From Homalodisca vitripennis (lineage: Eukaryota > Arthropoda > Insecta > Hemiptera > Cicadellidae): a stretch of 64,000 bases of DNA. This document shows, piece after piece, positions 43,471 to 55,240 of this stretch (within the stretch, counting starts at the first letter, position 1; every line of letters starts with the position of its first letter). The notes beneath the pieces are model-generated. The model had not been told where the DNA came from. It worked only from the letters and a program-made list of their open reading frames with translations, and searched no databases. Location of the stretch: the NCBI RefSeq assembly GCF_021130785.1, contig NC_060215.1, forward strand, positions 119,746,501 to 119,810,500, in the 5' to 3' direction. The translations under genes and the position numbers were made by a program.

Positions 43471-44431
43471 AGTTCTTTTTGCAACATTGGAGGCCCTAAA
43501 TTTTTTTTAGTTTGCCCAAGTCTGGGTTTCTCATGGCATTTCAAAAGTTCTACCCAACAATCTTTCTCACCTTTTTAAAAATCATACATTTAGCTACATT
43601 TCCTATATTGAAACAGTTTATGGCCAACGATTCCCAATTATTTGATTCACAGACTCATTCGGATCCTGTGGTTTACCATGAAAGTATTTCTTCATCTAAT
43701 AAAGTGTACCAAGTTATTTAAAATAGAATTTACTGTACCAACAGCTGACAGAAAAGCACACCAGCTTATTGAATGCAGTACATATATGATTAATTTCGTT
43801 ATTATAGTTGCAAAAGTCTAGAAAATGAGTTGTGGAATCAATATGTTATAATTAATTTTTGAATTAATTCCTGCTGTCGAAGTCTGATCATATTTTTTAC
43901 CAAAATTTTCAGGAGATGTCATAGAATAATTTTAGAAAATATACAAATTTTGTAATTTTTTTTATTTCTTCCCTTAAATTCTTTTATATTGCAGTTAGCT
44001 ATAAAAAAGGACATTGTTATAGCCTTCAACAGATTTTCCTGACGATGCTCTTGATTCTATATTTTATTTTGTGTTAATAAGAGAATGTAAGGCAAACAAT
44101 ACCAACAATTTTAAAAGTGGTAATTCTTAGAACAATAAAATTGAAACAAACAAGATTTTTTAAGTGTGCAAATTTTACACAATGTTCCTGTTTGAATAGT
44201 GAATACACAACCTGTTTTCCTATAGTAGTCTCATAAGTTTTTAAACACTTGTCATAGTGTGGAACAGGCTTTTGTATTGATTCATCCTAGACAGTTGCTT
44301 GTGATTTAAACCATTTAGGTTTATGATCGTCATTGATCCTCTTACCAGCTAGATATTATTTGAGTTGCAGAAAAAGAAAGTTGTTTCTCTAAGCAAAGTC
44401 CAGACTGTTGTTGAAAGCTTGAGAGAGCATC

Positions 44432-45627
44432 ATGCGATTGCGCGTTCTTTTGTTACAACGTAAAAACATGAGCGCCGTGATAGAAAATCCCGCCAAGTGT
44501 GAAGTGCATGGTGTAATAAGATTTCTGTGGTCGAAAAGTTACACAGCAGCTGAAATTCATTGTGAATTGAGTGTGGTGTATGGCCCAAACATTATGAGCG
44601 AAGGTGTAGTCCGTCAATGAATTCTTTTTTTTTTTTTTAATGGAAGAACGAACGTTCTCGATGAAGACCGGAGTGGTAGGCCATCTCTCGTCAGTGATTT
44701 CTTGGTGAACAAAGTGGATGAGAACCGTCACTTCACAATCTCGGAACTTTCAGATCATTTTCCTGAAATTTCTCTAAGTCTTGTGCATGAGATAGTGACA
44801 GAAAAACTAGGCTATCACAAGTTTTGTGCTTGTTGGATTCCAAAAGAGCTCACCGATGATCAAAAAATGAAAAGAATGAGTTCTGCCATAGACTTTATTA
44901 CTCAGTATGACATTGAAGGAGAAACATTTTTGAACAGGATTGTTACAGGAGATGGGACTTGGGTAGCCTATGTGAATGCCGAAACAAAACAACAGTCAAT
45001 GCAATGGGGTCATACAGCTTCGCCAAGCAAGCCAAAGAAAGCTCACCAATCTTTTTCAGCGAGAAAATTGATGGCTACAGTTTTTTGGGATGCTAAGGGC
45101 ATCTTGCTTGTTGAATTTATGGAGTGTGGTACAACCATTACAGCTGCAGTTTACTGTGAAATCTTAAAACAGCTACGACGAGTGATTCAAAACAAGCGTT
45201 GTGGTCTTCTGACATCTGGTGTTGTTTTTGTCCATGACAACGCCCGCCCTCATACAGCTCAAAGAACAATAGAACTTTTGGAAAAGTTCAAATGGGACGT
45301 TTTTGACCACCCCCCCTACAGCCCGGACTTGGCTCCCAGTGATTTCCATCTTTTCCTGAAGCGGCGGCTTGCATCTCAGAGGTTTGCGAGTGATGAAAAG
45401 CTTCAAAACGCTGTGACAGGTTGGCTACGTTCTCAGGCGGCAGATTTTTTTAAAGACGGAATTTCAAAAACTGTTAAAAGATATGATAAGTGCTTGAATT
45501 TGCATGGTGAATATGTAGAAAAGTAGAGAAAAGCTATAGTTTTAACATTTATATTATAAACTTTTTGTATCTCAACTGGTTTATTTTTTATTTCAAAACA
45601 GAGGTTACTTTGTGGACGACCCTCGTA
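44432..45627 (+). mobile_element. mariner element, right end only
   Basis: The right end is probably GAGGTTACTTTGTGGACGAC followed by CCTCGTA (45601-45627), which has the look of a mariner inverted repeat next to TA. I do not find the matching left repeat upstream of 44432, so the 5' end is truncated or replaced. Confidence 0.6.
44468..45526 (+). pseudogene. mariner transposase with one break
   Basis: Begins MSAVIENPAKCEVHGVIRFL at 44468. The helix-turn-helix region runs to EGVVRQ, where a TGA (44618-44620) and a 14-base T-run break the frame. It resumes NGRTNVLDEDRSGRPSLVSD and stays open to 45526. Catalytic triad: TGDGTWV (first Asp; the usual Glu after Asp is Gly), VHDNARPHTA (second Asp) and HPPYSPDLAPSDFHLF (third Asp, 34 residues after the second, the mariner DD34D spacing). 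Lies in the intron between exons O and P, same strand as the gene. Confidence 0.9.
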
Positions 45628-46304
45628 ATTTAAGTGTTAGTAATACACATGTACCGAACTGCACTCACAGTGTTTTAACGGCAAATGCCACAAACAGAAT
45701 ATATTTTTTGGACATATCTTGCATAAGTAAAATTAGTTAAAAATTGTAAGGTTTTCATCCTAAATACAATGAAAACAAATACGATGTGTACGGTGTGTTG
45801 GGGTACACATTGTTACTACCCCAACTGAAGACTATTTTTTTAACAAAAATTCGTTTAGATTACTGCATCTCAAATTCTTAATAGTATTTTAGCATCACTG
45901 AACAAATAATATGATATTAAGATGGATAGTCATATTATGAAAATAGAACTTCATTAGAAACACTACTGAAATGCTATATCAAATTAGCATCTATAAGTTT
46001 GTGTTGGCCAATAAAAATAGTTTTAGGTTGCCAATTTGTAGCAGTTTGTGGATTTCCTGCCAGAATCTACAAAGTATTAAATTCTGATTTCTCTAAACAT
46101 ATCACAATTTGTTGAAATGAGGGTGATAGCATTGCATTATTATGAATAATTACTTGCATTAAAAGATTTTCCTTGATTACATGTCAAAAGTAATAATAAA
46201 AGTTAGTAGGTAAGTTTCATACATTTTTTGTCTATAAAGGTTTGTATTGGAAGCATATCTGACAATGTAAAACTGTTGTTTTGAATAGAAAATATTTTTT
46301 TCAG
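45628..46304. other. Intron, no feature seen
   Basis: AT-rich intron between the mariner copy and exon P; nothing supportable. Confidence 0.5.
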
Positions 46305-46452
46305 AATTGAGAAAGAAGGAAATAGCCTAATCATCAAAGGCTCTGAAGTGTTCTTGACAACAAATCTCAATACTGAAGAAGCTCTGATGCGAACAGTAAT
46401 AGATTCTGAGAAGGAAGAAATTGTTATACATAACACTGTCACTAAAACCAAG
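46305..46452 (+). CDS. Host exon P
   Basis: 148 nt, 2 in, 0 out. Acceptor TTTTTTTCAG, donor GTTTGTTAATTC. Completes R, then IEKEGNSLIIKGSEVFLTTN to NTVTKTK. Beta-like, charged. Confidence 0.8.
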
Positions 46453-47320
46453 GTTTGTTAATTCTTATTTTCTACTAAATTTCTTTACAAACTTAGGCTT
46501 AGTGGCCATATAAAAATTTCAACTAAGATTAAAAGTTATACCAGGTGACATAAAGATTAAATTTAATACTAAGTAGTCTGCTTTGCATATGTTTTGGATT
46601 ATCTGTTAATTTTCAGGCATTTTCTCAAGATATGTAAACATTCTCTTTGGAAACAAATAATTAACAGTCCGAATGTTTTTATATACTCAGATATTATTGA
46701 GATAAAAAAGTTTTAAGTTATAACATGAAACGCCTTCAACTTACAGTCTACTACATCTCAATAACTAGATATTTTAAACATCAGCTTTACCTCACTTTAC
46801 AGAGCAGTCATATAGTAGAGCTAATATCTTAAAACACTTACAAAGATCACCTAAGTGATCAAGTTTTAGTTTTATTTCAAGTCCATCCTTTTGCTGATTA
46901 CTTTCTTATTACGTGGCTAAACAGTTAATATGAGAGAAGACTATGTACAGAAAAATGGGGCATTAGCAATATTAAATCAGTATGTTACAATAAAGTAAAA
47001 CAATAGACCTACAACACTGCTGTAACTAACCCAGTACCAGTTGACTAAACTGTACTATAATCAGAAGCAGTTTAGGTTCAAAGTTTGTCCTCTCATTATT
47101 ATTGTTATACATGAGGATATGAGGACAATAATACATCATGTGGTCAATTCGATTAATGTAGTAAGTAGAAGATTCAATTTAAGTCTTTATATTAATCCCC
47201 AATAATATAATGTGAATATGAATTAGTAAACACCTATATTAAACAAACTAACACAGTAAAACATATTAAACCATTAAAGTGTAAAATTGTAAATCTATAA
47301 GAGTAAATACGCTAAGCATC
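46453..47320. other. Intron, no feature seen
   Basis: AT-rich intron before the minisatellite; nothing supportable. Confidence 0.5.
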
Positions 47321-48487
47321 AGAGCATCATCAGATAACACCAATCTCTGTCACTCCACCAACACCTCTCCCTTTGCTAGTTGTACTGTCTTACAGTCCCT
47401 CCCCATTCACTGCATTGAGCATCATTAGATAACATCAATTTCTGTCACTCCACCAACACTCTCCCCTTGCTAGTTGTACCTTCTTACAGTCCCTCCCCAT
47501 TCACTGCATTGAGCATCATTAGATAACACCAATTTCTGTCACTCCACCAACACTCTCCCCTTGCTAGTTGTACTGTCTTACAGTCCCTCCCCATTCACTG
47601 CTTTGAGCATCATCAGATAACGCCAATCTCTGTCACTCCACCAACACCTCTCCCCTTGCTAGTTGTTTCATCTTACAGTCCTTCCCCATTCACTGCTTTG
47701 AGCATCATCAGATATCCCCAATCTCTGTCACTCCACCAACACTCTCCCTTTGCTAGTTGTACCATCTTACACTTACAGTCTCACCCCACTCATTGCTTGA
47801 AGCATTATAGCATCGTCAGATAACGCCAATCTCTGTCACTCCACCAACAGCTCTCCCCTTGCTAGTTGTACCATCTTACACTTACAGTCTCACCCCACTC
47901 ATTGCTTGAAGCATCACAGCATCGTCAGATAACGCCAATCTCTGACACTCCACCAACACTCTCCCCTTGCTAGTTGTACCATCTTACACTTACAGCCTCA
48001 CCCCACTCATTGCTTGAAGCATCATCAGATAACGCCAATCTCTGTCACTCCACCAACACCTCTCCCCTTGCTAGTTGTTTCATCTTACAGTCCTTCCCCA
48101 TTCACTGCTTTGAGCATCATCAGATATCCCCAATCTCTGTCACTCCACCAACACTCTCCCTTTGCTAGTTGTACCATCTTACACTTACAGTCTCACCCCA
48201 CTCATTGCTTGAAGCATCACAGCATCGTCATATAACGCCAATCTCTGTCACTCCACCAACACTCTCACCTTGCTAGTTGTACCATCTTACACTTACAGTC
48301 TCACCCCACTCATTGCTTGAAGCATCACAGCATCGTCAGATAACGCCAATCTCTGACACTTCACCAACACTCTCCCCTTGCCAGTTGTTACATCTTACAT
48401 TCCCTCCCCATTCACTGCTTTGAGCATCATCAGATAACTCCAATCTCTTTCACTCCACCAACACCTCTACCCTTGCTAGTTGTACCA
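47321..48487. repeat. Minisatellite, 12 copies, in the last intron
   Basis: About 12 units built on CTGTCACTCCACCAACACTC, then CCCTTGCTAGTTGTACC, CTTACAGTCCCTCCCCATTC and a GAGCATCATCAGATAACGCC end. Units are about 94-96 bp; a longer form of about 108-110 bp carries ACTTACAGTCTCACCCCACT and an extra ATAGCATCGTC segment. The order of long and short forms repeats (about 47633-47840 compared with 48043-48247), which shows higher-order duplication. CT-rich on the + strand. Confidence 0.9.
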
Positions 48488-48600
48488 ACTACCAAAAGAA
48501 GTCTCCTTTTTTGTGGTATAATATGTGTGTGTGTTTTTTTTTTCAATCCAATATTATATACTTTTTAATTTTTATGAAATAAATTTTTATTTTGTTACAG

Positions 48601-48711
48601 GTAGTCCTAAACATTCCGCAAGAGACTCTAGAATTCACAACTAGACTTTATCGGGTAATAGCTACTGGGTTCAAAGAGCCTCGTTTTAATGTTCAAGGTT
48701 TCTATACTTAA
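48601..48711 (+). CDS. Host exon Q, last coding exon
   Basis: 111 nt, phase 0 in, TAA at 48709-48711. Acceptor TTTTGTTACAG. Reads VVLNIPQETLEFTTRLYRVI and ends FNVQGFYT. The C-terminus is short and aromatic. Confidence 0.8.
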   Translation, partial: VVLNIPQETLEFTTRLYRVIATGFKEPRFNVQGFYT

Positions 48712-49046
48712 AATTTGCCAGGACACTTGCAAATATTGACTTAAATACTGTATTTAAAAACTGTACGTTTTAATAGAAACCAATCAAAATTTTTGATGAA
48801 ATGTTTATGATTTAGATTAGAAAGTTTGTTATACTTGTATTCACTCATTCGTTTTGTATAGGTACAAATGAGAATTCAAGGTTTATTTTGAAAAAAAAAA
48901 AACAACTGTAATTTTAATACTTTATTACATTCTAACAGTTGATTAGATTTAAGTTTATTTCCTCTCTGTGAATTACTAGTTAATAATAATTAAGTGTATA
49001 TGATAGTTACTACCTCATAGTTCAATAATGTAATTTATTGTTGACT

Positions 49047-49052
49047 AATAAA
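49047..49052 (+). promoter_or_regulatory. Possible polyadenylation signal
   Basis: AATAAA about 335 bases after the host stop codon, followed by T-rich sequence. Other AATAAA-like hexamers exist nearby, so the choice is tentative. Confidence 0.4.
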
Positions 49053-51125
49053 TTTATTTTTAAACATGTTAAATGTCTTTATATTTATTTACTGAACACA
49101 TTCTAATTGATTACATATAACTAATCAACAACATATAGCTGTACCAAGAGAAAGGATATTTTGGATTGTGTACTATTTTTCTTGTTTCATACTATCAATA
49201 TCCTCTGGTATTCCCATTCTTCTTATGTATAATGAACACAAATAATTCCTGGCCATGCCACAGCAAGTTTAAGCATGAATTATGTTTTTATACAATACCG
49301 TAATGTGATTCATTAATATAAACCACAATAAAACAAAGATTTTTTAAAAATGTGTAGCATAATATTATAAATGTTAAAGCCAACTGAAAGAGACTTATTT
49401 GTGTAAATTTAACACATCTATACTGCTCTAATAAGAATGTCTCTTGATTTGGCTTGTCTGTTAAAGTAGCCTAGAGCACTGGACTGGACACTCAGGAGTT
49501 ACTCATTGTTTTAACAAATACCAGTTAACAGTTTCTAATGAATAAATGACTTATAACACTTTCTTTTAAAGTAATTTTTATCGTTTACATGACCTAGTCT
49601 TGTTATAGTTATACTTTTATAAATCTTAGGTGTTCCAAAAAGAATCATCACATTTTTTATGCTTGTATTATCAAAAATGATGAACTTAGACACATAGAAT
49701 ACCATGACAGAACACGGCCTATGTTCAGGTGGGCTATGATATGTTTTACATTATAAATCATGGGTGCTCCACCACCACTCTGTGTTGCATTGTGTATGTC
49801 CATTCAATAGTCAAACTTGTCCAAAACTTTAGTGAGGAACTGACAACATTTCGATTGTATTTTTAAGTAAGATTTTAAACATAGATTTTGGTAAGCAAAA
49901 CCAAACGTAAACACTAGCCACAATCCTTAAGATTTCATAAAATGGAAGAGCTTTAATGCTAAAAAAAGCACTTGTTTTTGGAAGAGCTTGTTAAAATGGA
50001 TAAGATTTAGAAATATAATAATATTGTTGTGTATTAATGCTATAACGCGTCATGTTATGTTTATTTTTTTAATAATATAACCAAATAAAAAAAAACAAAC
50101 TATTCACAAACATCAAATTAGGAAGGAATACATTAAAATGTTCATTAATTAGTTATTTTTATTTTCTTAATTTTGGATGTCATAAAGGTTTACAAGAGCT
50201 AAATACAAATTAAGTGGTTTGATAAGAGTTGAAATCTAATTAATTTCCCACGACAATACAATGAACATGTTGGTATGATATGTTAGTGTATTATCCATGT
50301 TCCCTGATGTTGACGTCCATAGTGCTAATCACTGTGCTCAATTCCATAACTTCAGAGAAATAATTAATCTCAATATCTGCCTTCACTGTCTTCCAGATCC
50401 TGATCTGCCTTGTTGATGTATGAGCATTTCAAGTACTTTAAGGCTTCACTATGTTCTACAAGCTGGACACTCACAATTTTGTAGAACCTGTTGTGTGTTA
50501 AAAATTACTTACCAAATAAACTTTTTTCTGAATTTAGTGCAGATGGTAAACTCACTCTTTAAACTTTATAATTTTTTCAGGATAAATCAAGACATTACAC
50601 AATAATATAAAGTGTCAAACAAGCGATAGTTACTTTGCTACAAATTATAATAATGTAAGTGGTGGATACATTTCATTGAAGTAATCCAGACAATGTGAAG
50701 TTATCGTTTAGTCATAATCAACGGATATTAAACTTCTTCAACATGGTTTTGGCATACAGCTATTCTATCACTTGTGTCAAGGCCACCAGTAAATGTGTGG
50801 TTCTAGCTAATCTTTTCTCTACCCACCACTGCTACAGGTATATATATGTGTCTGGCCAAAATTCCTCATCCCCTACCCCTCTTAATTCCCCCTCCATTCC
50901 TCCTTAAAGGTCATAATTACAAATTGTTAGTTTACATCACATCTCTTTGTAAATATTAATTGTGTAAGTACGTTCTTTTCACATTTATTTTTCTTATAAA
51001 ATTTCCAAAACCAAAACGTTATCATATTTGTGATTAGAAGTTCAATTTTAGTATTTTCTTGAGTATAATTTTTTTTATAATCTGTACATTTTATAATCTT
51101 TCCTTGCATTTAAACAATTTTACAG
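49053..51125. other. Intergenic, no feature seen
   Basis: AT-rich. A segment beginning GTGTTCCAAAAAGAATCATC at 49631 resembles the ends of some mariner-type MITEs, but no second end is found. Confidence 0.4.
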
Positions 51126-51212
51126 TTTAACACTGTTGAGATTAGAAAGCGGCTTCAGATGGATGAAGCACGAGCTGCTCACACCTTTCAGTACTCGGCA
51201 TTACCCGATATG
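51126..51212 (+). CDS. Candidate exon, uncertain
   Basis: TTTTACAG then 29 open codons starting FNTVEIRKRLQMDEARAA and ending ALPDM, then GTGTGG as a weak donor. Balanced base composition unlike its flanks. It could be an exon of a downstream + strand gene or part of the degraded retroelement that follows. Confidence 0.28.
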
Positions 51213-51639
51213 GTGTGGTATATTATTACTGATTTAATTTTTTACTTTTTAATGTGTGATTAATTGTATTTAAGTAAATTCCTTTATTACATTAAAAATT
51301 AATTGTGTTCACAAATAAATACAGATATAAATGGCAGATTAACCCATTGGTGCAAAGTGTCTAATAATCAGACAGAGCATTTTAGTACTGGGAATTTTAG
51401 CTTCTAGAATGTTTAGCTAAGCTAACTTTCTCAGATGCAGTTTTATCAATTCTTTCTCTACAGTCATGCAGGTAAATTCTATTTAAAATTATTACTTATA
51501 ATGCAAATTTTATAGTCAATATTTGTAATTTGTTTTGTAACAACGTAACAAACATCTTTTTTATAACATATCTCACTATAAAAGATGCTTGATTAGTTTT
51601 AATAACCTTCATAATATTGCGGAATGTACATTTTGGTAG

Positions 51640-53040
51640 AGGGCCATTGAAAGACTAGTGCCCCATGTTACTGTCGTGATGACCAACTTAAAAGACCTGG
51701 CCAAATCAAACAGCGAGCTCGCTGAAGAGGTTGAGCTGCTCTATGACAAGCCAACATCTACTGACATCGCTGATTGTTGTCTCAGCTGTATGCTGGGATG
51801 TGCAGACTCAGCACACAGCTAGCTAGGCTCAGGGAGGAAAACGCGAGACTGCAGCAAAGGATTATCAGTGGTGAGGAAGTGAACATCAACAGGTGTTCCT
51901 GCTTGAGAGGCAGGGAAGAATTGTACCCAGATAACGGAGAACCAGCACCTCGTGACGAAGATAGAGTTGCTAGAAGTGAACATAAAATATCTCTGTTCAG
52001 TTGAGACGAACGGAGTCACAGGTGAGATGGTGGCGGACCTTGTTTGACGATAGCCAAACGAGGCAGAACACACCAAGGCTTCTGTACTAGTTAAATCTTG
52101 GGCAGTGTTTTAATTAGACCAGATATTATTACTAGGAACTTTTAATTGAATTCGTGAAGCAAACATTTGTGTCATTAAATGAAACCTCTCCCGGAATAGG
52201 GTGTACTTACTTTAATGGAAGGGCTGTCTCTCATTTAGGGTCACTGTTTGGGGATGCTATTTCTGCGGCTTTGTGGTTTCAGATTGAGGAACCAATTCCT
52301 GTCCCTGGTAACTTGGGTGAAGTCACATCAGGTGCTGGTCGGGGTCCCAGAGCTGAGAAGTTCCTCAAGAGCAGTCGTGGCTCAGGCGTCAGCTTTGATG
52401 ATTCTCAGCCATCACACTTGACTGGTGACTGATAATCATGGGCACTTAAAGTCAACATGAGATCTTTAACAGGGTTTGATGCTATGAGTACATTGAAGTG
52501 AGATTTATATATTTTTGGAGTATCTGAAACCTGCCTTCGTCCTGGCACCCCTTAGAACAGGTACAATATACCGGAATACACTTTGCTGTACATGGACCAC
52601 AAAGAAAAAGTAAAAGGTCAGACAATGGGCACAACTGGTGGCGTTGTGGCCCTTTACTTAAAGGATTATTCAAGAAGAATACAGCCTTTCCGAAGGGCCC
52701 CCTGGTATTGAGTGTCTTGCTGCCATTTTGATGGTCATGGGATGGAACTTGTATAGACCTTCTCTTGTGAGGTACACCTTTCTATCACTTTTGTTTCACT
52801 CTCTTTTTGGCTATGAAAGTAAAGAATAAATATTGAAATATTATCAACTAAATACTTATGCCGTTTCTTGAAAGAGACAATAAAGTTAAAATAAGCAGCT
52901 ACCTCCACCACCTTGTTAGACCACATTATAGTGGACAGGTCTGGTGAGGTCAAGAGGACCGGTGTCATTGATGCAACTAGTATTGTGGATCACAATGAGG
53001 TAAAGATAACGGACCACAGCAACTCAATTTGGGTAAGTGC
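51640..53040 (+). pseudogene. Decayed non-LTR element (ORF1 and endonuclease)
   Basis: ORF1-like part at 51650-52010: NLKDLAKSNSELAEEVELL, then (51774-52004) RLSTQLARLREENARLQQRI, a leucine-heptad coiled coil. Endonuclease-like part at about 52490-53030: VFGVSETCLRPGT, MDHKEKVKGQ, GGVVALYLKDYS and DHIIVDRSGEVKRTGVID. Stops and frame changes throughout; no RT found. Confidence 0.5.
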
Positions 53041-55046
53041 ACTGTGCTGTATCTTGCTGCAACAAACTTGGTGGAGGCCCTTAGTGTCAAAGGTGTGAGA
53101 TTCACTCTTGGTGGTTAGAGTTTGCTTTTAGCTTGGACCAGTTGGTTAGTCAGTCTTAAAGAATGAAAACTTTGAGATGGCAGCCTAAATCTTAACTCAA
53201 CTAAATCCAAACATAGACCCAAAACCATTAATTTGTTACAAATATTGATTAAAAACAAATTTTATTTCTTCACTTTTTCGATATCTCTTAAGGTTTAAAG
53301 ATGGAGGCCGTTCAAAGTTTGGGAAAGGAATGAATACATATTAGTTATTATGCATTTAGCGCAGAACAAAAAGGATTTTAGAATTTTCAGATCATTTACA
53401 ATAATGTTTGTTTCATCGTGTTTTTTGTTATATCGTATATGGTTTCCACATAGTGGGTAAAAAAAATTTTACAAAGTATAGGTTACAACATTGCGAGAAA
53501 AATTGTGAACACGATAACAACCACAGTTCTTAATTGATACAAACTACATTTCGTGTAGAGATAGTATTTATAGTTAGGATAATTCAATAGCCAGTCTTAA
53601 CCAATAAACCATTTTAAGATGACTGCCATTCGCATTTGAACAAAAATGTTATCTCAGGTTTTACAACCTAAATCAAAATTGACACTTTTCATAAAATTGT
53701 TAAGTAACTCCAAGCAAAATTGTTTCATCCGTATTTTTTTATGACTTTTAGGTTTTAAGATTGGGGTCGTTTAAAGTTATATTAGTATACAGTTTAACCA
53801 TTAAAAGAAGTGGCCTCAGAAATCTTCTCTAGGGAGTGTCCGAAACACTGGGTAGTTGGGATTATGGAAACCCCTGATATCAATAGGTGGATTCGTTGCC
53901 CTCCCTCGAAAAAAGTTTTACTATTATTTTAGTAGTTAGATATTTATGTCAGGAAATAAATTGTATGGACTTTAAAGGCCATGAAATGGTGCATGTATCT
54001 TAGCATTCGTTAATGGTTCCAGAGGATGTGAAAATACCTCATTAAGTTGTATAATGAATTCCGAGCTGCGCTGGAAAATCTATATTGTTTAGAATTTACC
54101 TTGATGTCCTCTATGAAGACTACTGTGCAGGGTGTTCTTTTGAAAAGTTTCTACCATTTTTATTTTAATAATAAACAATTTAGCGAATTTCTATCGTCAA
54201 ATATTTTGTTACTTGTTAGTGGAAACAAAAAAAGTGTTATGAAATGGGGATTAATTACTTTCCCTCATAATTACCCAAACTCAAAATTTTCAAAATGTAT
54301 TCCATTCCATATGGTACCTCTGATAAAAGCCCGTTAAAGTGTAGAGTTTTGGTGAATAAGTTTTAAATTGTTGCACCCGTTCAGTCAATGTACGTTAAAA
54401 CCCCGATTTTAATTTCATCTGCAAATAATATGTTAGGCCCATGTTAGTATTAAAGTAAAATTACAAAACTTTGCCCAAGAAATAAAAACCTCCCCCAATT
54501 AAAAATGTTAGGAATTTTACGCTGTCACAGACCTAACACCTGGAATCTTGCGTCATGTTCTTATGAAGAGCTCAATACAAACTACCTACATCATAGACAC
54601 CCAGACAACAAAAATGTATTGTAATATAGGTGAATATCTTTGCAATTCAATAAAATATGTTTAGTGTTCAGTTTTATCACGTATTATGTTTCTAACATCT
54701 AAAAGAACTGCATTCACTGTGTTGATGTACCTGTTTAGTTATTACTCAAAATGATCTATTCGGATGATATACTGTGTGACTACTTGTTGAAAAGATCTGG
54801 TAATACTGAGTAAATGCGACTTCAACCTTTCAGCAACTCCACAATCATATCGACAAGACTAACGATCACAAGTTTGTTTGGAAATAGAATCATTTGCATT
54901 GAAATTAATTTTTCAAATATTTTGCTTAGGACTGACTAACTAGTGGAAGCTTGTAGTTATTGATAATTCTAGAGCCATCTTTTTTTAATTGTAATTGCTT
55001 TTCAAACCTTAGGAGTGATGAGGAATGAATTGAGATCTTTAGACGT
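53041..55046. other. Intergenic, no feature seen
   Basis: AT-rich, no motif. The short open stretch 54047-54337 has no recognisable content. Confidence 0.4.
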
Positions 55047-55240
55047 TTAGGATGGGAGCTGTTTTACGATTCTGTCCTGCTCTTCTCCAATGACTGGAAC
55101 CAGAGCCATTGTGGCAACTGGGTTTTCTTCGCGTGGGGTTAGCTTGAGGAGCTGACGGGCGACGAACCTGGTAGACACAATTGCAACTTCGGTTCCACCA
55201 GTCACAAGTTGGTCACCAATTTTGATTTGGATACTTTTAT
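55047..55240 (-). pseudogene. Orphan coding-like fragment
   Basis: Minus strand, about 60 open codons ending TAA at 55047. Reads GDQLVTGGTEVAIVSTRFVA, then LTPREENPVATMALVPV and ends KQLPS. GC content is well above its flanks. I do not recognise it; it is probably part of a mobile element. Confidence 0.35.

Larger units (their letters stand above)
1312..48711 (+). other. Host multi-exon gene, 3' part (unknown family)
   Basis: The visible part of one + strand gene; its 5' end is beyond the left edge. Micro-exons (1312-19092) precede seven larger exons (23785-23877, 33665-33757, 36168-36356, 39330-39445, 41400-41687, 46305-46452, 48601-48711). All introns start GT and end AG, mostly after a TTACAG or TTGCAG type acceptor, and the phases match: 0 up to 36356, then 0/2, 2/2, 2/0 and 0 to the stop. 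The seven exons total 1038 nt, that is 345 residues plus stop. The amplified region would give an acidic Ser/Thr/Glu-rich repeat; the C-terminal part looks folded (mixed beta-type sequence). I do not recognise the family. Introns are swollen by transposons. Confidence 0.8.

Noticed and set aside
47321..48487. CRISPR array
   Set aside because: Units are long, imperfect and without unique spacers; the DNA is eukaryotic. It is a minisatellite.
51343..51400. Another TTAA element starting TTAACCCATTGGTGC
   Set aside because: The left end looks right, with a palindromic GTGTCTAATAATCAGACA next to it, but I found no matching right end with GGGTTAA.
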